From an uncultured Lachnospiraceae bacterium (GTDB taxonomy: Bacteria; Bacillota_A; Clostridia; Lachnospirales; Lachnospiraceae), in assembly GCA_900553635.1 (NCBI GenBank), contig USDU01000020.1, forward strand, positions 1 to 18,596: a stretch of DNA of 18,596 nucleotides, read 5' to 3'. The position numbers and the translations under genes were made by a program. Of this stretch, positions 7,571-14,544 are shown piece by piece; the first letter of the stretch is position 1; every line of letters begins with the position of its first letter. Below the pieces are notes generated by a model, which worked only from the letters and a program-made list of their open reading frames with translations, ran no database searches and was not told the DNA's origin.

Positions 7571-8332
7571 TCACTCCTTTCCCTGAATCTCTGCAAAGGC
7601 ACGCCCAAGCAGCACGCCCGCCAGATGACGGCGGAAGGTGTCGGAGGCGCGCATATTGCTCTGGAACTGGGTTTCCTCTGCCAGACGCTCTGCCGTCTCC
7701 TTGTCCATGCGCTCGATCTCATACAGCTTCGCGATACCCGGTCTTGCGCCGATCACGGCCTTCTTTACGCCGCCGCAGTCGGATACGGCCACGGTCAGCA
7801 CCGGAAAATCGGTTCGTATGTTCCGGTGGGACAGATACGCAAAATGACCCGGACATTTCTTTACGATGACCCGCACCAGAATGTCATTGTCACGCTTCAT
7901 TTTTACAAATTCTGACATTCGGACAATGCCGCCCTTATAGAGCTCCACATAGGAATCCAGGGCCAGAAACGCCGTCATTACATCAGAGAAGCCGAAGCGT
8001 CCGAAGATGCTGCCGCCTACCGTAGCCAGGTTACGGAACTGGGTGCCCACGATATCGCAGACCGCGTCATGCAGCAGTCCCTCGCACAGGGCGTTCAGTC
8101 CCTCATGCAGCTCGATCTGACGTAAGGTCGCCATGCAGCCGATGGAAAATGCTTCCTCCGTCTCCTCGATCTGATCAAGACCCAGGCCTGACAGATCGAT
8201 GGCCTTCTGCACGTTCCGGTTGCCCAGGCGGAGCCACAGCATACCGCCCAGGATCTTGTTGGTGCGCTTCTGGTTCAGCTCCCAGGCCTCCTCCAGACTT
8301 TCCACCCTTACCAATTCTCTTATTTTTATCAT
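7571..8332 (-). CDS. xdhB: Molybdenum hydroxylase FAD-binding subunit
   Basis: FAD subunit of the same enzyme, a PCMH/CO-dehydrogenase-flavoprotein type protein of 253 aa that would exchange electrons with NAD(P) or another carrier. The second FAD motif is clear: VGTQFRNLATVGGSIFGRFG (95-114, GxxxRNxATxGG type), followed by SDVMTAFLALDSYVEL (116-131) and the C-terminal CoxM-like domain (about 160-253). The first motif is KILGGMLWLRLG (26-37), where classical members have AGGTDL, so the pyrophosphate loop is unusual. The ATG at 8332 follows AAAGGAGG by six bases and lies one base after the permease stop TAG, a tight junction. An in-frame start 24 bases further upstream would overlap the permease and is rejected. 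Confidence 0.93.
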   Translation of the reverse strand: MIKIRELVRVESLEEAWELNQKRTNKILGGMLWLRLGNRNVQKAIDLSGLGLDQIEETEEAFSIGCMATLRQIELHEGLNALCEGLLHDAVCDIVGTQFRNLATVGGSIFGRFGFSDVMTAFLALDSYVELYKGGIVRMSEFVKMKRDNDILVRVIVKKCPGHFAYLSHRNIRTDFPVLTVAVSDCGGVKKAVIGARPGIAKLYEIERMDKETAERLAEETQFQSNMRASDTFRRHLAGVLLGRAFAEIQGKE

Positions 8333-8333
8333 G

Positions 8334-9725
8334 CTATTCCTCCTTTGGGAGAACAATATTCAGGATAATCGCTACCAGGGCAGCCGGTACGATACCGGAG
8401 CCGCCGAAGATGAGCTGTACGCTCTGGGGCAGTCCTGCCAGCACGCCGCTGTTGGCGCCCAGACCATAGCCCAGACCCAGCGCTACAGATACAATCGTCG
8501 TGTTGCGGACGGTCATTTTCTCCTTGGTAATCAGACCGATACCGCTGACTACGATGGAAGAGAACATCATAACTGCCGCGCCGCCCAGAACACTCTGGGG
8601 CATAATGGAAATCAATGCGGACAGCTTGGGGAACAGGCCGCAGAGAATCAGGAACACGGCTCCGGTCGCCAGGGCAAACCGGTTTACCACCTTGGTCATG
8701 GTCACCAGACCTACGTTCTGGCTAAAAGAAGTGTTCGGAAGCACGCCGAACAGGGAAGCCAGTGAGGATCCCACACCGTCGCAGACTACGCCGCCGGACA
8801 GCTCGGAATCGGTCGCCTCCCGATCCATACCACCCTCAATTACACCGGAGATATCTCCTACGGTCTCCACCGCAGTTACCACGAACATAATCAGTACCGG
8901 AACAATGGCTCTGGGATCAAAGACCAGCTTCACCGGCATCAGGGCCGGAACCGCGAACCATTTTGCCTGGGCTACCTTGTCCCAGTTCAGAACCCATGCC
9001 TTAGTATACTCCACGCCCTCCGCGGTTACTCCAGTGGTGGGCAGAACCAGCGCCATGATCGCCGCCACAATATAGCCTACAATAATTCCAATCAGAATGG
9101 AAGAAACACTGGTCATTCCCTTGGTGCCATGCTTCAGCGCAATGATGACCACCAGCACCAGGGTTCCCAGGAGCAGGTTTTCCATGGAGCCGTAATCCTT
9201 TGCGGAGCTTCCGCCGCCAAAGGATCCCACGCCTACGGAAATCAGGGACAGACCGATGGAAAGCACCACGGTACCGGTCACAACTGCCGGGAAGAAGCGG
9301 CGCAGGGGCTTCAGCATAAAGCCCAGAACCGTCTCAAAAAGGCCGCCAATCAGGGATGCTCCCAGAATCGCGCCGTACGCCAGGATACCGCCGCCCATGA
9401 CGCCCGCCACGCTGTTAAATACGCCGATAAAGCCGGAGCTGGTACCCATGATAATCGGCACCTTTCCGCCCACCGGACCGATGGCGTACAGCTGAATCAG
9501 GGTTACAATTCCCGCCACCAGCATGGCGTTCTGCAGAAGCGCTACCTGCACCTCCGCAAATTCCGTACCGGAGCCGATTCCACAGGCTCCTGTGATAATC
9601 AGAATCGGGGTCAGATTTCCCACGAACATGGCCAGCACGTGCTGGAGTCCCAGGGGAAATGCCTTTCGAAAAGGCATTTTGCCATAAAAATCATAGGCTG
9701 CTTTCTTGTTTTCTGCTTCATTCAT
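8334..9725 (-). CDS. NCS2-family xanthine/uracil-type permease
   Basis: Polytopic inner-membrane importer of the nucleobase:cation symporter-2 family; genomic context points to xanthine or a related purine as substrate. The 463-residue protein has about 12-14 hydrophobic segments, with GLQHVLAM (26-33, TM1 His), GTSSGFIG (94-101), VETVGD (286-291, the conserved acidic transport residue in TM8) and PNTSFSQNVGLVTMTK (330-345), which holds the NCS2 signature in TM10. The ATG at 9725 has AGGAG eight bases upstream. A 44-bp gap separates it from the DUF3343 gene and I see no promoter in it. It is followed by the FAD gene after one base. Exact substrate (xanthine, urate, hypoxanthine, uracil) cannot be read from sequence alone. 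Confidence 0.93.
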   Translation of the reverse strand: MNEAENKKAAYDFYGKMPFRKAFPLGLQHVLAMFVGNLTPILIITGACGIGSGTEFAEVQVALLQNAMLVAGIVTLIQLYAIGPVGGKVPIIMGTSSGFIGVFNSVAGVMGGGILAYGAILGASLIGGLFETVLGFMLKPLRRFFPAVVTGTVVLSIGLSLISVGVGSFGGGSSAKDYGSMENLLLGTLVLVVIIALKHGTKGMTSVSSILIGIIVGYIVAAIMALVLPTTGVTAEGVEYTKAWVLNWDKVAQAKWFAVPALMPVKLVFDPRAIVPVLIMFVVTAVETVGDISGVIEGGMDREATDSELSGGVVCDGVGSSLASLFGVLPNTSFSQNVGLVTMTKVVNRFALATGAVFLILCGLFPKLSALISIMPQSVLGGAAVMMFSSIVVSGIGLITKEKMTVRNTTIVSVALGLGYGLGANSGVLAGLPQSVQLIFGGSGIVPAALVAIILNIVLPKEE

Positions 9726-9769
9726 ACACGTTTCTCCTCATTTGCAATAGATAAATTCTTACATATTTT

Positions 9770-10006
9770 TCATAGTTCCAGGGTATACATACCCTCCCAC
9801 CGGATAGCCGCCCCAAGCATTGCCTGCTGCAGCAGCTCCTTCTCTGCGGGCTTCGCCTTCCAGGCCATCCCACAGCCTGCAGTAATCTCCCGGGGAATGG
9901 GAATCAGTCTGCCGGGAAGCCCCTCCTTTTCACAATGCCGTTCCATTTTCATGGCCTCGGTGGTGGTTCCGAAGGAGATCACCAGCGCTTCTGTTTTTTT
10001 CCGCAT
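9770..10006 (-). CDS. DUF3343 putative Se/S carrier-like protein
   Basis: A 78-residue cytoplasmic protein of the DUF3343 (Se/S carrier-like) family, which recurs next to selenium-metabolism genes. It begins ALVISFGTTTEAMKMER, a short strand-helix start typical of the family, and has the signature PREITAGCGMAWKA (38-51) with C45 as the conserved cysteine; C25 is a second one. The proposed role is to hold a chalcogen as a persulfide or selenenylsulfide. The reading frame stays open upstream for 68 codons, but that part lies in the shadow of the PLP-enzyme gene; the ATG at 10006 has GGAGGAG seven bases upstream and starts four bases after the PLP-enzyme stop. Family assignment is by motif and context; the carrier function is an inference and has not been shown here. 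Confidence 0.84.
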   Translation of the reverse strand: MRKKTEALVISFGTTTEAMKMERHCEKEGLPGRLIPIPREITAGCGMAWKAKPAEKELLQQAMLGAAIRWEGMYTLEL

Positions 10007-10010
10007 TGTC

Positions 10011-11162
10011 TTACTCCTCCGCCAGCTCCCGGACGGCTGCAGCCGCCTCGTCTGCCTCTGCCTCCGTATTGAAATAAGAAAAGCTGAACCGGACCGCCCC
10101 CTGCTCCCGGGTTCCCAGCGCCTCATGCATGAGCGGCGCGCAGTGGGCTCCTCCCCGGACGGCGATCCCGTAATCCTCATAGAGCCAGTCCGCCACCCTT
10201 GCGGAATCATAATCCCGGATATTCAGGGACTGGATTCCCGTCCGCCGGTCCAGATCCGGATTTCCGTAGAGGGTTACGCCTTCCACCTCCTTCACGCCGT
10301 CCACGAACCGCCGAAGAAGCGCCTGCTCCCGGGCACGAATCTGCTCCACGCCGGTCTCCAGAAGCCAACGGGCCGCCGCGCCCAGGCCCGCAATCCCATG
10401 GCCGTTCAGGGTGCCCGCCTCCAGCGCCGCCGGCATCTCCGACGGGTGTTCCCGGTCGAAGCTGTGAATTCCGCTTCCGCCCACCTTCAGCGGCCGGATC
10501 GAAAGACCGGGACGGACGCAGACGCCTCCGGTTCCCTGGGGGCCGTAAAGTCCCTTATGTCCCGTAAAGCACAGGACGTCGATCCCCATACGTTCCATAT
10601 CCATGGGGACTGCGCCCGCCGTCTGCGCAGCGTCTACGATAAGCAAAAGGCTGTGCTTTTTTGCGAAGGCTGCCGCCTGCTCCAGATCGGTGATGTTGCC
10701 GGTCAGGTTGGAGGCGTGGGTGATGATCAGGGCTTTTGTGTTCGGACGGAGCAGGGATTCCAACTCATCGTAAGCCAGGATGCCTGCCTGCCGCTCCTCC
10801 CCGGCTTCCGCCTTTCCAGGAAGCACCGACAGTTCCACACCCTGCAGCCGGTACAGGGGCCGCAGCACGGAATTGTGCTCGCAGACGGTGGTAATCACAT
10901 GATCCCCCGGCCCGAACAGGCCGCCAAGCGCCAGGTTCAGGCTCTCGGTGGCATTGGCCGTAAAGGCCACCTGCTCCGGAGCCGCCGCGCCCAGAAGCTC
11001 TGCCAGGCTTTCTCTGGCCCGGTAGATGGTTCGCCCCGCGTAAAGGGACGCGTCATGGACGCCCCTTCCGGAATTTCCCATGGAAGCCATGGCTTCCAGA
11101 AGGGCCTCCCTTACGCACTCGGGCTTTTGCAGGGTGGTCGCCCCGTTATCCAGATAAATCAT
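10011..11162 (-). CDS. Cysteine desulfurase / selenocysteine lyase-like PLP enzyme (EF2568 family)
   Basis: Class V aminotransferase-fold enzyme that would release sulfur or selenium from cysteine or selenocysteine as an enzyme-bound persulfide/perselenide. The 383-residue protein starts MIYLDNGATT like NifS/SufS proteins; H96 and D177 (VDAAQTAGA) contact PLP, K203 in FTGHKGLYGPQG is the Schiff-base lysine, and C341 in RGGAHCAPL is the active-site cysteine on the mobile loop. It matches the cysteine desulfurase subfamily that is typically encoded in SDMH loci, such as the Enterococcus faecalis EF2568 protein. Its ATG overlaps the yedF stop (ATGA) and it is followed four bases later by the DUF3343 gene, suggesting that the three products work together. 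Whether it prefers selenocysteine or cysteine cannot be decided from sequence. Confidence 0.92.
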   Translation of the reverse strand: MIYLDNGATTLQKPECVREALLEAMASMGNSGRGVHDASLYAGRTIYRARESLAELLGAAAPEQVAFTANATESLNLALGGLFGPGDHVITTVCEHNSVLRPLYRLQGVELSVLPGKAEAGEERQAGILAYDELESLLRPNTKALIITHASNLTGNITDLEQAAAFAKKHSLLLIVDAAQTAGAVPMDMERMGIDVLCFTGHKGLYGPQGTGGVCVRPGLSIRPLKVGGSGIHSFDREHPSEMPAALEAGTLNGHGIAGLGAAARWLLETGVEQIRAREQALLRRFVDGVKEVEGVTLYGNPDLDRRTGIQSLNIRDYDSARVADWLYEDYGIAVRGGAHCAPLMHEALGTREQGAVRFSFSYFNTEAEADEAAAAVRELAEE

Positions 11163-11779
11163 GGCTTAACGATTTTCGCCGCGCCCGCCATGGTCTCGGC
11201 GATGACGTACATATTGGTGACCTCGCCCACCTTTAAGCTGTCTGTCAGCCCGTAATGGTTCAGGCAGGTGCCGCAGGTGAGAATCTGTACGCCCTGAGCC
11301 TCCAGGGACTTCAAATCCTCCAGGGACGCGGACCCCTCGCAGGTGAGGGCGGCGCCTCCATTGTAAAAGAGCAGGGTCTTCGGCAGGGTATCCAGCTGTG
11401 TCAGCGCATAGAGATACCCCTTCATCAAAAGCCGTCCAAGCTCCGGATCTCCCTCGCCCATGGTGGCGGAGGCTATCACGACCACCGTATTCTCCCTGGC
11501 GTCGGGAATACATGCTTCCTGCTCCGCTGCCGTCGGCGCAGTCTGCTTATCTGCTGCATTTTCGCCAATCTCCATGGTTACCTGATACTGTCTGTCTGAA
11601 AGCTTTTTGGAGCTGACCTTGTAGCCCTTCTGATTGGCCATCTTGGTCAGGTTCTGAACTGCAATCTCATTGTCTACCAGCGTCTCCACCACGCCGCTTC
11701 CGCCCAGCTCTTTAATGGCGTTTTTGGTCTTCACTACGGGAATCGGGCAAGCGTCGCCCAGTGCGTTTACCTGAATCAT
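11159..11779 (-). CDS. yedF: Selenium metabolism protein YedF (TusA-like + DsrE-like)
   Basis: Two-domain cytoplasmic protein found with selD across bacteria. Residues 1-72 form a TusA/SirA-like domain with the CPxP-type motif GDACPIPVVKTKNAI (C11), the persulfide-carrying cysteine in TusA relatives. A linker (73-97) leads to a DsrE-like domain starting TVVVIASATMGEGD and ending with LTCGTCLNHYGL (C169 and C172), a CxxC pair suited to redox or chalcogen transfer; C147 is a further cysteine. Length (206) is normal for the family. The ATG at 11779 follows AGGAGGGAAAGAAAC. It lies 81 bp after selD and overlaps the PLP-enzyme start by 4 bp. Likely role: accept selenium from a lyase and pass it to SelD or to the Mo-cofactor machinery; the direction of transfer is inference. 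Confidence 0.93.
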   Translation of the reverse strand: MIQVNALGDACPIPVVKTKNAIKELGGSGVVETLVDNEIAVQNLTKMANQKGYKVSSKKLSDRQYQVTMEIGENAADKQTAPTAAEQEACIPDARENTVVVIASATMGEGDPELGRLLMKGYLYALTQLDTLPKTLLFYNGGAALTCEGSASLEDLKSLEAQGVQILTCGTCLNHYGLTDSLKVGEVTNMYVIAETMAGAAKIVKP

Positions 11780-11808
11780 GTTTCTTTCCCTCCTGTTCCT
11801 TTCTTATT

Positions 11809-11837
11809 TTTATGAAAATTTCTTTCTATAAAAACAA
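11809..11837 (-). promoter_or_regulatory. Weak candidate internal promoter upstream of yedF
   Basis: In the AT-rich 81-bp gap between selD and yedF the minus strand reads TTGTTT (11832-11837), 17 bases, then CATAAA (11809-11814). Each hexamer matches consensus at four of six positions. It is the largest gap in the SDMH unit, so an internal start is plausible, but AT-rich spacers give such matches by chance. Confidence 0.25.
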
Positions 11838-11860
11838 CTTCCTTCTTTATAAATAATTAC

Positions 11861-12898
11861 CTATGAGTCTCCTTCGACTACCAGAATCTCCGGCTCCGTG
11901 CGCTCCACAATCTCGCCCATGATCTCTGCCGGAAGCCCCGCCGCGCGAAGCTCATTTCTCAGATCCTCTGCCTCCTCCGCGCCCACTGCGAACAGCAGAC
12001 CGCCGGAGGTCTGCGGATCAAAGAGCAGTTCCTCCATGGCAAATGGGATGTTTTTGAATTTTACATATTTTTCCACATGATTCCGATTCTTCTGTCCGGC
12101 CGCCGTCAGCAGAAATTCCTCTGCATGATGCAGCGCTTCCTCGATGCGCGGCACCTTCTCCGCCTGTATCCGACAGGACAGCTTTCCGTCCATCATCTCA
12201 TGGAGATGGCCCAGAAAACCAAAGCCCGTCACATCGGTACAGGCGTGAATCTCGTAGTTTCTTCCTATCTCAGAGGCTGTTTTATTCAGCGTAGTCATGG
12301 ACGCAATCGCCTCCGCCATCGCCTCTTCGGAAGCCTCGCCCACCCGGTTCGCCGTGCAGACGATACCGACGCCCAGCTTTTTCGTGAAAATCAGCCTGTC
12401 GCCGGGACGTCCGCCATTGTTGGACCAGATGCGATCCGGGTGTACCAGGCCCATGACTGACAGGCCATATTTTACATCCGTATCGTTGATAGAATGGCCT
12501 CCCGCCAGGATGCCTCCGGCCTCCTGCACCTTTTCAGATCCGCCCCGCATGATTTCTCCCAGGATATTCAGATCCGAAGACTCCGGAAAGCAGACGATAT
12601 TGAGCGCGGTTTTCACGTCGCCACCCATGGCGTAGATATCGCTTAAGGCGTTGGCTGCCGCTATTTTCCCGAAAGTATAGGGGTCGTCCACCATCGGCGG
12701 AAAAAAATCCAGGGTCTGGACCACCGCTGTGTCGTCGCTGATGCGGTAAACCGCCGCGTCGTCCTTGCTGTCGTAGCCCACCAGAAGATCCGGATTCTCC
12801 GACCCCCTGGGCAGCTTTTCCAGGACATGGCTTAAAACGCCGGCTCCCAGCTTTGCTGTACAACCGCCGCCCTTACAGAATACGATTTTTTCACTCAT
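11861..12898 (-). CDS. selD: Selenide, water dikinase (selenophosphate synthetase) SelD
   Basis: SelD makes selenophosphate from selenide and ATP, the activated selenium donor for Sec-tRNA, selenouridine and the labile Mo-hydroxylase cofactor. The 345-residue product has the active-site loop [13 protein letters not shown] with C13 and K16 in the positions of E. coli Cys17 and Lys20; C13 is encoded by TGT, so this is the Cys and not the Sec form. Further matches are [18 protein letters not shown] (61-78), [11 protein letters not shown] (83-93), AGGHS (132-136) and [16 protein letters not shown] near residue 220. I use the ATG at 12898, 22 bp after xpt, because an upstream ATG at 12934 overlaps xpt and adds a basic segment not typical of the family; the Shine-Dalgarno (AGAAG) is weak. 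No selA, selB or selC is in view. Confidence 0.95.
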   Translation of the reverse strand: MSEKIVFCKGGGCTAKLGAGVLSHVLEKLPRGSENPDLLVGYDSKDDAAVYRISDDTAVVQTLDFFPPMVDDPYTFGKIAAANALSDIYAMGGDVKTALNIVCFPESSDLNILGEIMRGGSEKVQEAGGILAGGHSINDTDVKYGLSVMGLVHPDRIWSNNGGRPGDRLIFTKKLGVGIVCTANRVGEASEEAMAEAIASMTTLNKTASEIGRNYEIHACTDVTGFGFLGHLHEMMDGKLSCRIQAEKVPRIEEALHHAEEFLLTAAGQKNRNHVEKYVKFKNIPFAMEELLFDPQTSGGLLFAVGAEEAEDLRNELRAAGLPAEIMGEIVERTEPEILVVEGDS

Positions 12899-12920
12899 AG
12901 TTTTTCTTCTAATCCAATCT

Positions 12921-13514
12921 TTATTCCACTTCACTCTGATCGCGGAATTTCACATTTCCGGTCGCTGCGTCCATGCTCTCTACGATGGCCAGGGACTCCA
13001 GCTGATAGCCAAGGTTCCGGATCATCCGTCCGCCGGACTGGAAGCCCTTTTCTACAGCGATTCCGATACCTTCCACGGTGCCGCCTGCCTGTGCCACGAT
13101 GGAAATCAGGCCCTGCAGCGCGCAGCCATTTGCCAGAAAGTCGTCGATGATCAGCACGTGATCCTCCGGCCCTAAGAAACGCTTGGATACGATGACCTGA
13201 TTTTTGTTCTTGTGAGTGAAGGATTCTACCTCCGCCACATAGACGTCCCCGTCGATGTTGATGCTCTGGCTTTTTTTGGCAAATACCACCGGCACGTCGA
13301 AATAGCTGGCTACCACACAGGCAATGCCGATACCGGAGGCTTCAATGGTCATGATTTTATTGATATTCTTGTCCGCGAAGCGCTTTTTGAACTCCTCGCC
13401 CATCTGCTTGAACAGGTTGATGTCCATCTGATGATTCAGAAAGCTGTCTACTTTCAGGACGTTGCCTTCTTTTACGATGCCGTCTTTTAAAATTCTTTCT
13501 TCCAGGAAATTCAT
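12921..13514 (-). CDS. xpt: Xanthine phosphoribosyltransferase Xpt
   Basis: Converts xanthine and PRPP to XMP, feeding the GMP branch of purine salvage. The 197-residue protein follows Bacillus subtilis Xpt closely along its length: [13 protein letters not shown] (19-31), [13 protein letters not shown] (53-65), [11 protein letters not shown] (74-84), the PRPP loop [13 protein letters not shown] (120-132) and [11 protein letters not shown] (149-159). The ATG at 13514 has AAAAAGGAG upstream. It heads the SDMH operon, so xanthine imported by the NCS2 permease can go either to XMP here or to the molybdenum hydroxylase. In Bacillus this gene sits behind a guanine riboswitch; here the leader is only about 40 nt, too short for one, so control must be at the promoter or elsewhere. 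Confidence 0.96.
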   Translation of the reverse strand: MNFLEERILKDGIVKEGNVLKVDSFLNHQMDINLFKQMGEEFKKRFADKNINKIMTIEASGIGIACVVASYFDVPVVFAKKSQSINIDGDVYVAEVESFTHKNKNQVIVSKRFLGPEDHVLIIDDFLANGCALQGLISIVAQAGGTVEGIGIAVEKGFQSGGRMIRNLGYQLESLAIVESMDAATGNVKFRDQSEVE

Positions 13515-13559
13515 GGTTTTTCTCCTTTTTGTCGTTTCTTTCTACTAATGTTATCTTTA

Positions 13560-13588
13560 AAAATAGCATAGATATCGACATTTTTCAA
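13560..13588 (-). promoter_or_regulatory. Sigma-A-type promoter of the xpt-selD-xdh operon
   Basis: The minus strand has TTGAAA (13583-13588), exactly 17 bases, then TATTTT (13560-13565), in an AT-rich stretch. Predicted transcription starts near 13553 and gives a leader of roughly 40 nt ending in a good AAAAAGGAG ribosome binding site. The -35 box lies 11 bp after the stop codon of the preceding two-component operon, with no terminator hairpin between, so read-through into xpt is possible. Confidence 0.55.
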
Positions 13589-13599
13589 GGAAGTTTGCG

Positions 13600-14544
13600 C
13601 TATAGGGCAAAATAAATGGCAAGACTCAGGGAACCGAGGCGGAGATAGTAATTGACTTCTCCCTTGTCGCTCTCACGGTAAACAACCTGCGCCGTCCGGG
13701 AACCGTCCGGATTCATATCGCTGATACCCCATTCTTCGCTTACCAGCCTTCTGGCGTCTTCTTCGGTATAGCCCTTCTTTTCGTAAAGGCGCACCTGATT
13801 GTCATAGTCCGTCTTATCTCCATCGGAAAGTATGGTATCTGCCAGTTCCCAGCTCTGCGTAACGCGCTCTGTTGTCAGGCCCAGATAGGAGCCGAATTTT
13901 TGAGCCCGCTCTGCCACGTCCGAATCGGTCGCCGCCGCATCCGAATCGGTCGCCGCCACGCCTGAATCGGTCGCCACCGCATCGGAACGGATTCCATTCT
14001 CATAACCCTCGTTCCACTCCTGAATGCCCAGCTCCAGAAGCTTACCGGTCTCGTCATCCAGGGCAGCTTTCAGGAGCCATCTGTCCTCCTCCGTGTCGAT
14101 TTGGAAATTCAGCATCCAGATAATCATGGATTTTTCCCCGCTGGGGTCGATATAGAAAATCGGATCCGCACTCTGCTCTGCGTCATCTTCTGTCATTTCG
14201 ACTGTGCGGAAGGTTTCGTCCAGCACGCCCATTTCACATAAGGTACCAAGCTCTTCCTCCGCTTTCGCAAGGCTTCCTGCCACGTCGTAATTTTTCCCTT
14301 TTTCCAATACCGTAGTGCTCGCGTCGGCGCTCAGAAACAGCTCCGCCTTTTCTACCATGCTAAGCTCTGTCTGGGACGTAATCCGCACCTCCGGCGCTTC
14401 CTCCGTCTCCACCACAGACAGACGCCTGTCGTCCTGCCATTTTCGGAAAGCCAAGGGAACGCCAAAGCCCACTGACGCCGCCAGAAGCAGCGCTCCCACG
14501 GTCAGAAGCCAGCTTTTGCGGGATCTGCAGTTTTTTCTTCTCAT
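13600..14544 (-). CDS. Unrecognised single-pass membrane protein of the two-component operon
   Basis: I do not recognise a family. The 314-residue product has a basic N-terminus, one hydrophobic segment (about 11-33) that could be an anchor or uncleaved signal, and a large, acidic outside domain. LLKAALDDETGKLLELGI (157-174) resembles the strand-turn-strand of PepSY-like domains, but this is weak. Residues 189-209 are three copies of a seven-residue repeat rich in Ala, Thr, Asp and Ser, probably a flexible linker between two halves. The C-terminus ends in a hydrophobic SLSLAIYFAL. Its ATG overlaps the sensor kinase stop (ATGA) and has GGGGAGGAGG upstream, so it belongs to that operon and may modulate the kinase or be its signal receptor. 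That role is inference from position only. Confidence 0.8.
   Translation of the reverse strand: MRRKNCRSRKSWLLTVGALLLAASVGFGVPLAFRKWQDDRRLSVVETEEAPEVRITSQTELSMVEKAELFLSADASTTVLEKGKNYDVAGSLAKAEEELGTLCEMGVLDETFRTVEMTEDDAEQSADPIFYIDPSGEKSMIIWMLNFQIDTEEDRWLLKAALDDETGKLLELGIQEWNEGYENGIRSDAVATDSGVAATDSDAAATDSDVAERAQKFGSYLGLTTERVTQSWELADTILSDGDKTDYDNQVRLYEKKGYTEEDARRLVSEEWGISDMNPDGSRTAQVVYRESDKGEVNYYLRLGSLSLAIYFAL
13922..13984. repeat. Three tandem 21-bp repeats inside the membrane-protein gene
   Basis: Copies at 13922-13942, 13943-13963 and 13964-13984 all start GAATCGGTCGCC and differ at a few positions; a truncated fourth GAACGGATTCC follows. The period is a multiple of three, so copy-number change would add or remove seven-residue units (ATDSD core) without a frameshift. 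Confidence 0.85.

Noticed and set aside
7564..7722. Longer iron-sulfur subunit starting at 7722
   Set aside because: The extra 53 residues are Arg/Ser-rich, overlap the FAD gene and lack homology to the family; the ATG at 7563 has a strong ribosome binding site.
10007..10210. Longer DUF3343 gene starting at 10210
   Set aside because: The extension is an out-of-frame shadow of the PLP-enzyme gene; a strong Shine-Dalgarno precedes the ATG at 10006.
9129..11255. 708-codon open frame on the plus strand across the permease and PLP-enzyme genes
   Set aside because: It runs antisense to clearly recognised genes, is rich in His, Gln, Arg and Ser with no domain, and arises from GC-rich codon use on the other strand. 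The same applies to 1571-2569, 2826-4022 and 6044-7162.
13515..13560. Purine riboswitch, Moco RNA or xanthine (NMT1) riboswitch upstream of xpt
   Set aside because: The predicted leader is about 40 nt and AU-rich, with no paired helices or conserved core. It is too short for these aptamers.
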